Source of the DNA: Bryobacterales bacterium
GTDB lineage: Bacteria > Acidobacteriota > Terriglobia > Bryobacterales > Bryobacteraceae
Reading direction: 5' to 3'
NCBI GenBank assembly: GCA_003132865.1
Contig: PKYZ01000434.1
Span: forward strand, 2,262 to 25,716
Length of the DNA stretch: 23,455 nt
Below the pieces are notes generated by a model. That model did no database searches. It was not told where the DNA came from and was given only the letters and a program-made list of their open reading frames with translations. Below are positions 15,362 to 22,198 of this stretch, piece after piece (position 1 is the stretch's first letter; each line of letters opens with the position of its first letter). Made by a program: the position numbers and the translations under genes.

Positions 15362-15779
15362 TCCCGCTTCGGCTCGTCATCGACACCAACGTCGCCGTTT
15401 CTGCGGCGCTTAAACCCGACGGCCTGCAGCGCACCGTAGTCCTGCCTGCCATCACCAAACCGGCCAGGCTCTACGTCTCCGAAGCCATTGTGGCGGAGTA
15501 CCGGGAAGTTCTATCGCGGCGGGAGCTCCGGATCCGTAAAGGATTGCAGCAGCAGATCCTGCAACTCATCGAAAACCGCGCTTACTCTGTCGCCCCGTCC
15601 TGCCCCCTGGACATCGCCACAATCCGGACGACAGTATATTCCTTGAATGCGCCGACGCCGCACGCGCCGATTACCTCATCACCGGAAATCAGCGGCACTT
15701 CCCAAAGTTCTGGAAGAAGACCAAGGTCATCACATCCCGCGAGTTCATCAGTATCGCGGCGCCGCATCTCATAGCGTGA
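15358..15779 (+). pseudogene. PIN-domain toxin gene, frameshifted
   Basis: The first frame begins MIPLRLVIDTNVAVSAALKP with the PIN aspartate in IDTN (D9) and continues through YVSEAIVAEYREVLSRRELR to CPLDIA. Near 15614-15618 one base is missing; the downstream frame then reads HNPDDSIFLECADAARADYL, ITGNQRHFPKFWKKTKVIT and SREFISIAAPHLIA with TGA at 15777-15779. The lost half contains the other acidic residues of the RNase site (PDD and CADAARADYLITGN). PIN toxins of this COG1569-like branch are Mg-dependent RNases paired with Phd-like antitoxins. With both genes broken, loss of the antitoxin without killing is explained. Confidence 0.85.
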
Positions 15780-15795
15780 CGGTTTCCCTGCCGTC

Positions 15796-17046
15796 TCAAT
15801 CTCCGAAGAACTTCTCGCCGGGCTTGCGGTACTTATATGCCACGTCTTCGTCGAGTTCGATGCCCAGGCCGGGCGCGTCTGGAACTGCGATCTTGCCGTC
15901 CTGTATGAGCGGCCCTTCCCTTCCCTTCACCAAAGCATCGAAGAACGGCACGCTGGCCGCATGCCATTCGAGCGCCAGGAAATTGGGAATGGCGGCGCAC
16001 AGGTGTACTCCAGCCATGGTTCCGAGCGGGCTGCTGATGTTGTGCCACGCCAGGTTGACATAGTGCATGTCCGCCAGGTCGGCGATCTTGCGCCCCTCCC
16101 ACAGCCCGATCTTCTGTACGTCCGGCGCCAGCACGCGCAGGCCTGCGTCGACCATCAGCCGTTCGAAATCCTGGCGGAAATAGTGGTTTTCTCCGGTGGC
16201 CACCGGCAGGCTGGTATTGCGCTGCACCACGCCCAGCGCGCCGATATTCTCCGGCGGCGTGGGATCTTCGAGCCACAGCAGCTTGTACTTCTCGAGCGCG
16301 CGCGCCAGGCCGATGGCCGCCTGCACGCCGTAGTTCCAATGGCAATCGATCGCCAGCCCGACGCCCATGCCCACTGCCTCCCGCGCACCGGCCACCAGCG
16401 CCGCCGCGTGCTCGATTTCCTGCTCGCTCAGATCGCGGTTGTACTCGTCGGTTTCGTACGGCGTCGGCACATCCACATCGAACTTCAGGATGCGGAAGCC
16501 GCGCGCGGCCATCTCCCGCGCCCGCCGGCCATAGGCCTCCGGCGTGAGGTGCTCAACGCCCGAGGCGTCCCAACCGTGATGCTTCAGCCTGACCAGGCTC
16601 TGACGTTCCGCATCGCCGGCGGCCCGCATCCATTGCGGATCGCGCGGCACCAGCAGCGGCGTGATGCTCTCCAGCGCTTCGCCCGCGTGGCAATCCGCGT
16701 ACATGCGCACGTGGTCGCGATACTTTCCGCCCAGTATCTGCCAGATAGGCAGCTTGTAACGCTTGCCGATGGCGTCCAGAAGCGCCGTTTCGATGCCGTG
16801 TATGGCGTGGAAAGCCAGGCCCGGCGAAGCATGCACGCAACTGGCGCGCATGCGCCGCAGCACGCGGTCGATCGAGGTAGGGTCCTCGCCTTTCAGAATC
16901 TCCCCGAATTCCTGGATCACCGCGGTCAGTCCCGGCCCCAGGAAGGCTTCGCCATAGCCGGTGATGTGGTCGTCGGTTTCCACCTTCACGATGGTCCAGT
17001 CGAAGTTCGATTCCATGACCGCCGTGCTAAGATGCGTGATTCTCAT
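15796..17046 (-). CDS. Mandelate racemase/muconate lactonizing enzyme family sugar-acid dehydratase
   Basis: A 416-residue enolase-superfamily enzyme; such proteins abstract a proton alpha to a carboxylate, and this branch mostly dehydrates sugar acids such as galactonate or gluconate. The N-terminal capping domain is about 1-120. In the barrel, K188-x-D190 (KFDVD) is the base/anchor position, D234 and H236 (DCHWN), E260 (WLEDP) and E286 (ATGEN) are the metal ligands, and D309 with H335 (AWHN) form the His-Asp dyad. All catalytic positions are present. The gene is read alone, between the decayed Phd/PIN pair and a nucleotidyltransferase stump, yet is intact, so it is under selection. The exact sugar acid cannot be told from sequence. 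Confidence 0.88.
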   Translation of the reverse strand: MRITHLSTAVMESNFDWTIVKVETDDHITGYGEAFLGPGLTAVIQEFGEILKGEDPTSIDRVLRRMRASCVHASPGLAFHAIHGIETALLDAIGKRYKLPIWQILGGKYRDHVRMYADCHAGEALESITPLLVPRDPQWMRAAGDAERQSLVRLKHHGWDASGVEHLTPEAYGRRAREMAARGFRILKFDVDVPTPYETDEYNRDLSEQEIEHAAALVAGAREAVGMGVGLAIDCHWNYGVQAAIGLARALEKYKLLWLEDPTPPENIGALGVVQRNTSLPVATGENHYFRQDFERLMVDAGLRVLAPDVQKIGLWEGRKIADLADMHYVNLAWHNISSPLGTMAGVHLCAAIPNFLALEWHAASVPFFDALVKGREGPLIQDGKIAVPDAPGLGIELDEDVAYKYRKPGEKFFGD

Positions 17047-17274
17047 AAGCCGCTAGGGTATCAAGCTTCGTGGGGCAGGACTCCAGCGCGGACGGCCGGG
17101 GGCCGTAAATCAGGATCAGAAACTGCCCGTCATGCTGCGCTGGCGTCTAATCTGCGCAAGAATTGAAGAAGCGCGACTCGGCAGCTAAGGCCGACATGTA
17201 CTTGGCGCTTTTGTCGATGCCCGCACTCCAGCATGGCTCCGGTTACCAGGCGATCACCTGTTTGGCGGCGGGCT
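17047..17274. other. Intergenic region upstream of the dehydratase
   Basis: About 230 bp that must hold the dehydratase promoter on the minus strand. The plus strand has short open frames leading into the nucleotidyltransferase stump but none resembles that protein's N-terminus. Nothing else recognisable. Confidence 0.4.
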
Positions 17275-17438
17275 GTCGTTTTAATGACGCATGGGAAAGC
17301 CGCACGGCAGGCATGCTCGATGGCGTGGCCACTCAGTTCATCGGGCGGGAGGCGCCGATCCACAACAAAGAATCGACGGGCCGCGCGAAAGATCTGGGAG
17401 ATGCAGACGAACTCCGGAAGCGTTTCCGGATGGAATAA
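17275..17438 (+). pseudogene. C-terminal stump of an AbiEii-like nucleotidyltransferase
   Basis: About 54 codons, CRFNDAWESR then TAGMLDGVATQFIGREAPIH, NKESTGRAKDLGDADELRKR and a stop at 17436-17438. The pattern 'LDGV-x-V-x-FIGREALI-NK-x-TGR-KDL-D-x-ELR' is the usual C-terminal end of the MNT/AbiEii-like nucleotidyltransferase family, many of which are toxins or abortive-infection proteins. The catalytic GS-x10-D-x-D part is absent, and the frame upstream (open from a TTG at 17163) does not encode it. It is therefore a truncated leftover. Confidence 0.6.
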
Positions 17439-17469
17439 CAGTGATCGATCTGGTTCGAAGTGGCCGTCC

Positions 17470-19461
17470 CTATTGGTCGGATTCGGGCCTTTTTTGGCGC
17501 TCGTAGGGAGTCTTCAGATACTTGGCGGCTTCTTCCTGCGCATCTTGGGTATTATCTTTGGTGCGCACCGCCAGGTTGTATTCGTTCACCGCGCGGTCGC
17601 GCTGGCCGCTGATGTCGAAGATCATTCCGAGGTGGATGTGCGCCCAGACCTCGATCCATTTGGGTTCCAGGTCGCCGTTTAGCGCATCGCGGAACGAGTT
17701 GGCGGCCGACTGGTAGTTGTTCTGCGTGAAGTACACGTCGGCGATGCGATAGTGGGCCATGGAACTGTTGTGGTTGTTCTCCAGCGCTTTCTGATACTCC
17801 TTCAGCGCATCGCCGAATTCGCCCACTTCCATGAACTGCTCGCCGCGGCGGATGGCCACCGCCGTGCGCACCTGGTTGTTGAAGCGCAGGACGCGGCGGT
17901 CGGGGTCGATGATGACGTTCTTGGGCTTGCCGAAGGTGTCGACGCTGAATTCCGAAGAGGTGCCTACGACTTCCACGCGCTTTTCTTCAGGATTGCCCTC
18001 GGTCTCGATCTTCAGATCCACGGGCATGCGGAAGGTATCCATGTCCTGCGCCACTTTGCCCATCACGCGGAAGCCTTTCTGCGTGCGGAAAATAGTGTAC
18101 TCCAGCTTGAATTCGGGCGCGCCCGAGGATTCGATCCATTGGATGAAGAAGTAGCCGAGATCCTGCTTGGAGACGTCTTGGGCCACCTTTTTGAAGTCCT
18201 CGGTGGACGCCGATTTCCAACTGTATCGCGTGGCGAACTCCTTCAACGTTTGCGTGAAGTTCTGATCGCCGACGACGAAGCGCAACATGTGCAGAACGGC
18301 CGCACCCTTGCTGCCGGTCAGCGCCCACAGCTCCGGAGAATAGTCCTCCATGCGCCCCGACTGGATGACGGGAACGTTGTCCACCGTGAGGGCCTCCACG
18401 GCGTCCTCGCGGAATTGCGATTCGACGGCGCCGGGCCCGGCGGTATGCTCCGTCCAGAGGAGTTCCGAGTAGGACGCCAGGCCGTTGGTGAGCCAGAGAT
18501 GATTGCGGGTGGTGGGCGATACCAGCACCTCCCACCACTGGCGGGAGATTTGGTTGGCCAACAATTTGGCCCCCACCTGCTTGCCGATGGCATGCGGATT
18601 CAGGAAGATCAAACCGGGCGCGGCATAGCCGTTGGGCGCGCCATTTTCCGTCTCCACCACAGTGAGGTTGGCGTAGGGCGGCAGACCGAAATCGCCCGTG
18701 AAGAAGGTCATCATCTGGCCGATTTGCTCGCCATACTGCTGCGCCATCCCCTTCTCATCGCCGCGGAAGTACAGCGTGCTGGTGACACCCTCGGAGGAAA
18801 CCTTGGCTCCGGGATCGCGCACCACCGCGATGCTGCCGGGAAAGGACGGGTGATCGAAATGAAAGCTGTAGACCACCTTGTCACCGGCCGCCTGGTGCGT
18901 GTCGATGCCGCTGCCTAAAACCTGGTATCCGGTGGGGACCGTGATGCGCAAGTCCGCCGTGAAGCGGTCGGTAGTGTAACCGCTGATGGGGAACCAGCGC
19001 GCGGGGTACAGCAGGAAGGCGTAGTCGGGGTGTATGGCGGCGAACTTGATGCCGTAGACGGGGGAGTCTTCGCTGCCGCTCAGGCGTCCTTCGTAGGTGA
19101 ACTTCAGCGTGGCGGGCTGGCCTTTTGGCAGAGGCTGGTCGAAGCTGAGCCGCACGGTGAAATCCTGCTGGTTGCGCGTGTCGTTGATCTGAGTACCCTT
19201 GCCATCGACCACGCGCGAGACAGTCAGCGCATTGTTCAACTCGAAGGCGGCCGAGCTGGTGTTGTTGTCCAGTGGGACGAAGCGCACCTCGGCGGTGGCG
19301 ATGAGGGCTTGAGTGGCCGGCTGCACTTGGGCGTCGATTGTATAATTTTCGACTCGAATGTGCGCGCGGCGCTCCTGCGCCTGGGTGGCGGCAGCCAGGG
19401 ATATGAGCGCCAGGGCGGTGAATATGGCAGGCCGGAAGCCTGTCGGGCAGCTACGAAACAT
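17470..19461 (-). CDS. Secreted M1-aminopeptidase-like protein without active site, with TPR repeats
   Basis: A 663-residue protein with a signal peptide (FTALALISLAAATQAQ, cleavage near 28), an N-terminal beta-sandwich of the M1 type (30-230), the thermolysin-like M1 domain (230-440) and TPR-like helices (about 535-645). The zinc motif HExxH is replaced by NQISR (303-307) inside ANQISRQWWEVLVSP; the third ligand, 19 residues later, is N326 in WLTNGLAS instead of Glu; GAMEN is lost (ENGAPNGYAAPG); and the tyrosine before KG is replaced in LTGSKGAAVLHMLR. So the fold is kept but catalysis should be abolished. It overlaps the end of lpxB by 11 nt and is likely co-expressed. A scaffold or peptide-binding role in the envelope is inference. 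Confidence 0.85.
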   Translation of the reverse strand: MFRSCPTGFRPAIFTALALISLAAATQAQERRAHIRVENYTIDAQVQPATQALIATAEVRFVPLDNNTSSAAFELNNALTVSRVVDGKGTQINDTRNQQDFTVRLSFDQPLPKGQPATLKFTYEGRLSGSEDSPVYGIKFAAIHPDYAFLLYPARWFPISGYTTDRFTADLRITVPTGYQVLGSGIDTHQAAGDKVVYSFHFDHPSFPGSIAVVRDPGAKVSSEGVTSTLYFRGDEKGMAQQYGEQIGQMMTFFTGDFGLPPYANLTVVETENGAPNGYAAPGLIFLNPHAIGKQVGAKLLANQISRQWWEVLVSPTTRNHLWLTNGLASYSELLWTEHTAGPGAVESQFREDAVEALTVDNVPVIQSGRMEDYSPELWALTGSKGAAVLHMLRFVVGDQNFTQTLKEFATRYSWKSASTEDFKKVAQDVSKQDLGYFFIQWIESSGAPEFKLEYTIFRTQKGFRVMGKVAQDMDTFRMPVDLKIETEGNPEEKRVEVVGTSSEFSVDTFGKPKNVIIDPDRRVLRFNNQVRTAVAIRRGEQFMEVGEFGDALKEYQKALENNHNSSMAHYRIADVYFTQNNYQSAANSFRDALNGDLEPKWIEVWAHIHLGMIFDISGQRDRAVNEYNLAVRTKDNTQDAQEEAAKYLKTPYERQKRPESDQ

Positions 19462-20617
19462 GTGCGAGTTGTCCTTCCATAAGATCTTGGATTATGGCGG
19501 AGGCGCGAGCCATGGGCCCCGATTGCGGGGATAACCGGCCGGGGCCCGACAGCCGGGCCGCCACTTCGGCGAGATCCGCGCGCATTTGGGCGCGTGCGCC
19601 ATCGTCGCGCAGCAGCCGCTGGGCTTCGGCGGCCAGACGTTCGCCGGTCAGGTTCGATTGCATCAGCTCGGGGACCACGGCGCGCCCCGCGATTAAGTTC
19701 ACCATTGAATAAAAAGGCACCCGCACCAGCATGCGGCCCAACAGCCAGCTTGCGGCTGTAACTTTGTAAAACGTAACCATCGGCGTACCGAGCAGGGCCG
19801 CTTCCACGGTTACCGTTCCGCTGGCCGCCAGGGCGAGGTCGGCATGCGCGATAGAATCCCAGTTTTCCCCGTCGATGACCTGTATTGGAGCCCCGCCGAT
19901 TCGCTCCTGAAAGAAGCCCACGCCGGCCGTTGCCGATGCGGGCAGAATGAAACTGGCGGCTTGGTCGCGATAAAGACGCCCCACGGCGTCCAGCAGAGGC
20001 GGCAAATGCCGGGCAGCTTCTCCCCGGCGGCTTCCAGGCAACACCGATACTAATGGACGGCCTGGAGGAAGTCTGTGTTTCCGAAAAAATTCCGCGCGCG
20101 AGAGACTGGGCTTCACCAAGCCCGCCAGCGGATGGCCGATGTAGGTGGCCGGCAGGCCGTGGCCGCGGAAGAACTCCTCTTCGAAGGGAAAGATACAGAG
20201 CACGTGGCGGAGCGTGCGGCGCATGCCTGGCAAGCGGCCTTTGCGCCAGGCCCACACCTGCGGCGCCACCAGGTACACGACGGGGACGCCCTGGCGGTGC
20301 AACTTGCGGGCCAGCCGCAGGTGGAAATCGGGGGCATCCGTAAGGATGGCGAGTTCCGGCCGGCGACGGCGGGCGGCGGCCTGCAGCTTGCGGAACTCGC
20401 CGTAAATCCGGGGAATGTGGGAGACCACCTCGAGCAGCCCGACGACCGCCAGGTTCGCGGCGTCCACCACGGTTTCGACGCCGGCGCGGCGCATGCGCGG
20501 ACCGGTGCAGCCGAAAAATTGCGCGTCCGGCCAGATGCGGCGCAACTCATCCACCAACAGGGCGGCATAGAGATCGCCCGACGCTTCGCCGGCCGATATC
20601 AGGATGTTCCTGGGCAC
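19451..20617 (-). CDS. lpxB: Lipid-A-disaccharide synthase
   Basis: A 388-residue inner-membrane-associated glycosyltransferase (family GT19) that joins UDP-2,3-diacylglucosamine and lipid X to the lipid A disaccharide. Family motifs in order: ISAGEASGD (7-15), TDAPDFHLRLA (93-103), APQVWAWRKGR (118-128), CIFPFEEEFF (141-150), YIGHPLAG (159-166), VLPGSRRGE near 193-201, ALAASGTVTVEAALLGTPMV and FYSMVNLIAGR with VPELMQ. Length is typical. The start is a GTG at 20617, supported by the canonical N-terminus just after it. No other lpx gene lies in the window. The downstream, overlapping partner is the inactive M1-like protein. It shows that the host makes lipopolysaccharide-type lipid A. Confidence 0.96.
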   Translation of the reverse strand: MPRNILISAGEASGDLYAALLVDELRRIWPDAQFFGCTGPRMRRAGVETVVDAANLAVVGLLEVVSHIPRIYGEFRKLQAAARRRRPELAILTDAPDFHLRLARKLHRQGVPVVYLVAPQVWAWRKGRLPGMRRTLRHVLCIFPFEEEFFRGHGLPATYIGHPLAGLVKPSLSRAEFFRKHRLPPGRPLVSVLPGSRRGEAARHLPPLLDAVGRLYRDQAASFILPASATAGVGFFQERIGGAPIQVIDGENWDSIAHADLALAASGTVTVEAALLGTPMVTFYKVTAASWLLGRMLVRVPFYSMVNLIAGRAVVPELMQSNLTGERLAAEAQRLLRDDGARAQMRADLAEVAARLSGPGRLSPQSGPMARASAIIQDLMEGQLAHVS

Positions 20618-20896
20618 CTAAGGCCAGTCTAGCGCGCGCCGGGCAGCGGGGCAGGGGCCGCAGGTCGGAGGCCGGAGGCAGGGGTTGTGCTAGAGCGGCC
20701 CTTTAGGAGCGTGACCACCCCCATTTGCGCACGGTCATAACCCCTATTTGTTTGGGTTTGGTCGGTTACTTTTCACGGGTTGTTGTGCGTTTTTGTGCCT
20801 TTTTGGGCACGGCAGCAAGGGAGTCGGCCAGCCGATTAGCGTTGGGCGCTCACCGCACCTACGTCCCAAGGAGTGGGGCACGGCACGCCAAAGTCC
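20618..20896. other. Intergenic stretch upstream of lpxB, partly GT-rich
   Basis: About 280 bp with no convincing gene. It must contain the lpxB promoter (none clear). From 20744 to 20815 the plus strand is strikingly T/G-rich and A-poor, with GTGCC-tttttg-GGCAC (20797-20812) able to form a short hairpin. On the minus strand a short frame ends in a lysine-rich tail (PKKAQKRTTTREK, stop near 20775), possibly the end of a lost gene. Confidence 0.3.
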
Positions 20897-20940
20897 GTGC
20901 GCCAGCAGGCTAGTGAAAGGTGTAAGTCAATGTAGCCGAT
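20897..20940 (+). mobile_element. Possible 5'-terminal scrap of a group II intron
   Basis: GTGCGCCAG at 20897 followed by AGGTGTAAGTCAATGTAG at 20918 resembles the 5' end of bacterial group IIB introns such as Ll.LtrB (GTGCGCCCAG, then GGGTGTTAAGTCAAGTAG). The consensus GTGYG start is present. Nothing resembling the rest of domain I, domain V or an intron reverse transcriptase follows, so at most a short truncated remnant is here; chance similarity is possible. Confidence 0.3.
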
Positions 20941-21068
20941 GGCCAGCGCGTCCGGCGAGTCCGGAGCGGCCCACAGGCCCCTTCAGCAGTTGCTTCCGGC
21001 TGGTCTTCAACAGGGTCTTCCGCAGATCCTCCCATTTCGCTACCGTTGGCAAGCTGTGGGCGAGGCGG

Positions 21069-21293
21069 CTACTCCACCGCAAAGCTGGCGTGCGTCGTGT
21101 AAGTCCCGCCCGGCGTCGTGATCGTGATCGGTCCGGTGGTGGCTCCCGAGGGAACCGTGGCCCAGACGTAATTGTGCCCGCTGTTGGAGACCACCGCCGC
21201 GGTAATTCCATTGAATTCGACCGCGGCCGAAAGCAGGTCGGATCCCCAGATCCGCACCGGCGTGCCCACCGCGCCCGATTTCGGATGGAACTG
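21069..21293 (-). pseudogene. IPT/TIG-domain C-terminal fragment
   Basis: About 75 codons reading FHPKSGAVGTPVRIWGSDLL, AAVEFNGITAAVVSNSGHNY, VWATVPSGATTGPITITTPG and ending FAVE at a stop. This is a textbook IPT/TIG immunoglobulin-like domain (P-x-SG-x-VGT-V-I-G, then V-F-G, then ATVPSGATTGPITV-TPGG), found near the C-terminus of large surface or secreted proteins. The frame stays open to 21518 but the 75 residues before the domain are not protein-like, with no signal peptide or ribosome site. I call it the last domain of a surface protein whose remainder has been lost or rearranged. Confidence 0.6.
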
Positions 21294-21826
21294 CCGCGCC
21301 CGCGGCGCGGGCTTGGGCAGCCTCGCATTCAAAGCGAAATACATCCCGCCGCCGGTAACCCCGCCCTGCCGCGATCTCGGAGAGGATGCCGTCGCTGCCC
21401 TTGCGACAACGACCTTTTGCGATAACGACTTTCCGGCAACCTTCCGGCTAGTTCTAGCGGACGGCCACACGGTGAAGGCACTGGCGCGAAATCCCGCCAG
21501 CACCGAGGGACTCCACACGGGAGTATGCCAGCCGGTAACGGGTGCGCGGCGAACAGGTTACCATCGCGCGGCATGTGCGATGGGCACACGAAGGTTGGCT
21601 GAGCATGCGCATTAGCCGGCGGGCAGATGCGCTGCGCTACCTTTCAGATTCGTTTGAACGTTGATACGTTCCGCGAACTGCGCTCGCTACGGATTGGCCC
21701 GTCTCACTGCATCATTTCTGGGCACGCATCTCAATTTTGTACAGTGGATGGTGCAACGTCTGAGGGCAAATCATAGCAAAAATGGGACTTAACGCTCGGA
21801 AGCCGTGGCCCGTCCCGTGCATACGT
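21294..21826. other. Intergenic stretch between TIG fragment and pilin leader
   Basis: About 530 bp without a recognisable gene. It contains the perfect palindrome GAACGT-tgat-ACGTTC at 21656-21671, a possible operator, and the upstream part of the pilin leader including GAGGGCAAATCAT and AATGGGAC (21762-21787). No clear sigma-70 or sigma-54 promoter for the pilin gene was found. Confidence 0.4.
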
Positions 21827-21858
21827 GATGGTGATCGGTGGTGCGCCGACCGGCCATC
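21827..21858 (+). promoter_or_regulatory. Stem-loop in the pilin leader
   Basis: GATGG (21827-21831) and CGGT (21836-21839) pair with ACCG (21849-21852) and CCATC (21854-21858), giving a two-part hairpin that ends 23 nt before the AAAGGAG ribosome site (21881-21887) of the Flp-type pilin gene. It may be the 3' part of a larger structured leader; the stretch at 21762-21798 bears a loose likeness to the c-di-GMP-I riboswitch core. Confidence 0.3.
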
Positions 21859-21896
21859 CCGTGACTAGAAGTGTGAGGCAAAAGGAGCTAATACAT

Positions 21897-22073
21897 ATGA
21901 AGACGTTTTGTGCGCGTTTGTGGCGTGAGGAACAAGGTCAGGACCTGATCGAGTACACGTTGATGCTGGCGTTCGTGGCATTGGCCTCGGCGGCGTTATT
22001 TTCCACCGCCGGTAACAGCATCAACCAGATTTGGTCGAAGACCAGCTCGCAACTGTCCACTGCGGCGAGCTAG
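21897..22073 (+). CDS. Flp/Fap-type pilin subunit
   Basis: A 58-residue type IVb pilin precursor. MKTFCARLWREEQG is the leader; prepilin peptidase would cut after G14. The mature end QDLIEYTLMLAFVALASAALF has the conserved Glu5-Tyr6 pair and a single hydrophobic assembly helix, followed by a short polar tail (GNSINQIWSKTSSQLSTAAS). AAAGGAG with a 9-nt spacing decides the ATG at 21897; the frame is open further upstream. No tad/cpa assembly genes follow. The next gene codes for a squalene-cyclase-like repeat protein, and a strong hairpin lies between the two. It may use a Tad machine encoded elsewhere. Confidence 0.9.
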   Translation: MKTFCARLWREEQGQDLIEYTLMLAFVALASAALFSTAGNSINQIWSKTSSQLSTAAS

Positions 22074-22110
22074 GGTGTTGGTGAGTTCGGCGCGCGGCAG
22101 TTGGGGGAAG

Positions 22111-22170
22111 GGGCGGCAGTGAGGGCGGGCAGGGCCTGTTACGTTACCGGCCAGGGGCCTGCTGCCGCCC
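22111..22170 (+). promoter_or_regulatory. Stem-loop between pilin gene and toroid gene
   Basis: GGGCGGCAG (22111-22119) pairs perfectly with CTGCCGCCC (22162-22170); the 42-nt interior can fold further (CAGGGCC and GGCCAGGGGCC segments). There is no T-tract. It begins 37 nt after the pilin stop and ends 28 nt before the next start. Such structures often stabilise an abundant pilin mRNA and reduce read-through to the next gene (inference). Confidence 0.5.
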
Positions 22171-22198
22171 GCGGTATCGACCTAGGGATGGGAGGCTG

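Noticed and set aside
20870..20930. The CAAAGTCCGTGCG stretch considered as a cobalamin riboswitch or an RNase P RNA fragment.
   Set aside because: The B12 box and the RNase P signature (GAGGAAAGTCCGGGC) are not matched, and no surrounding conserved helices are present.
20748..21425. A 225-codon plus-strand open frame in the gap after lpxB.
   Set aside because: It runs through the possible intron scrap and is antisense to the TIG domain; composition is not protein-like.
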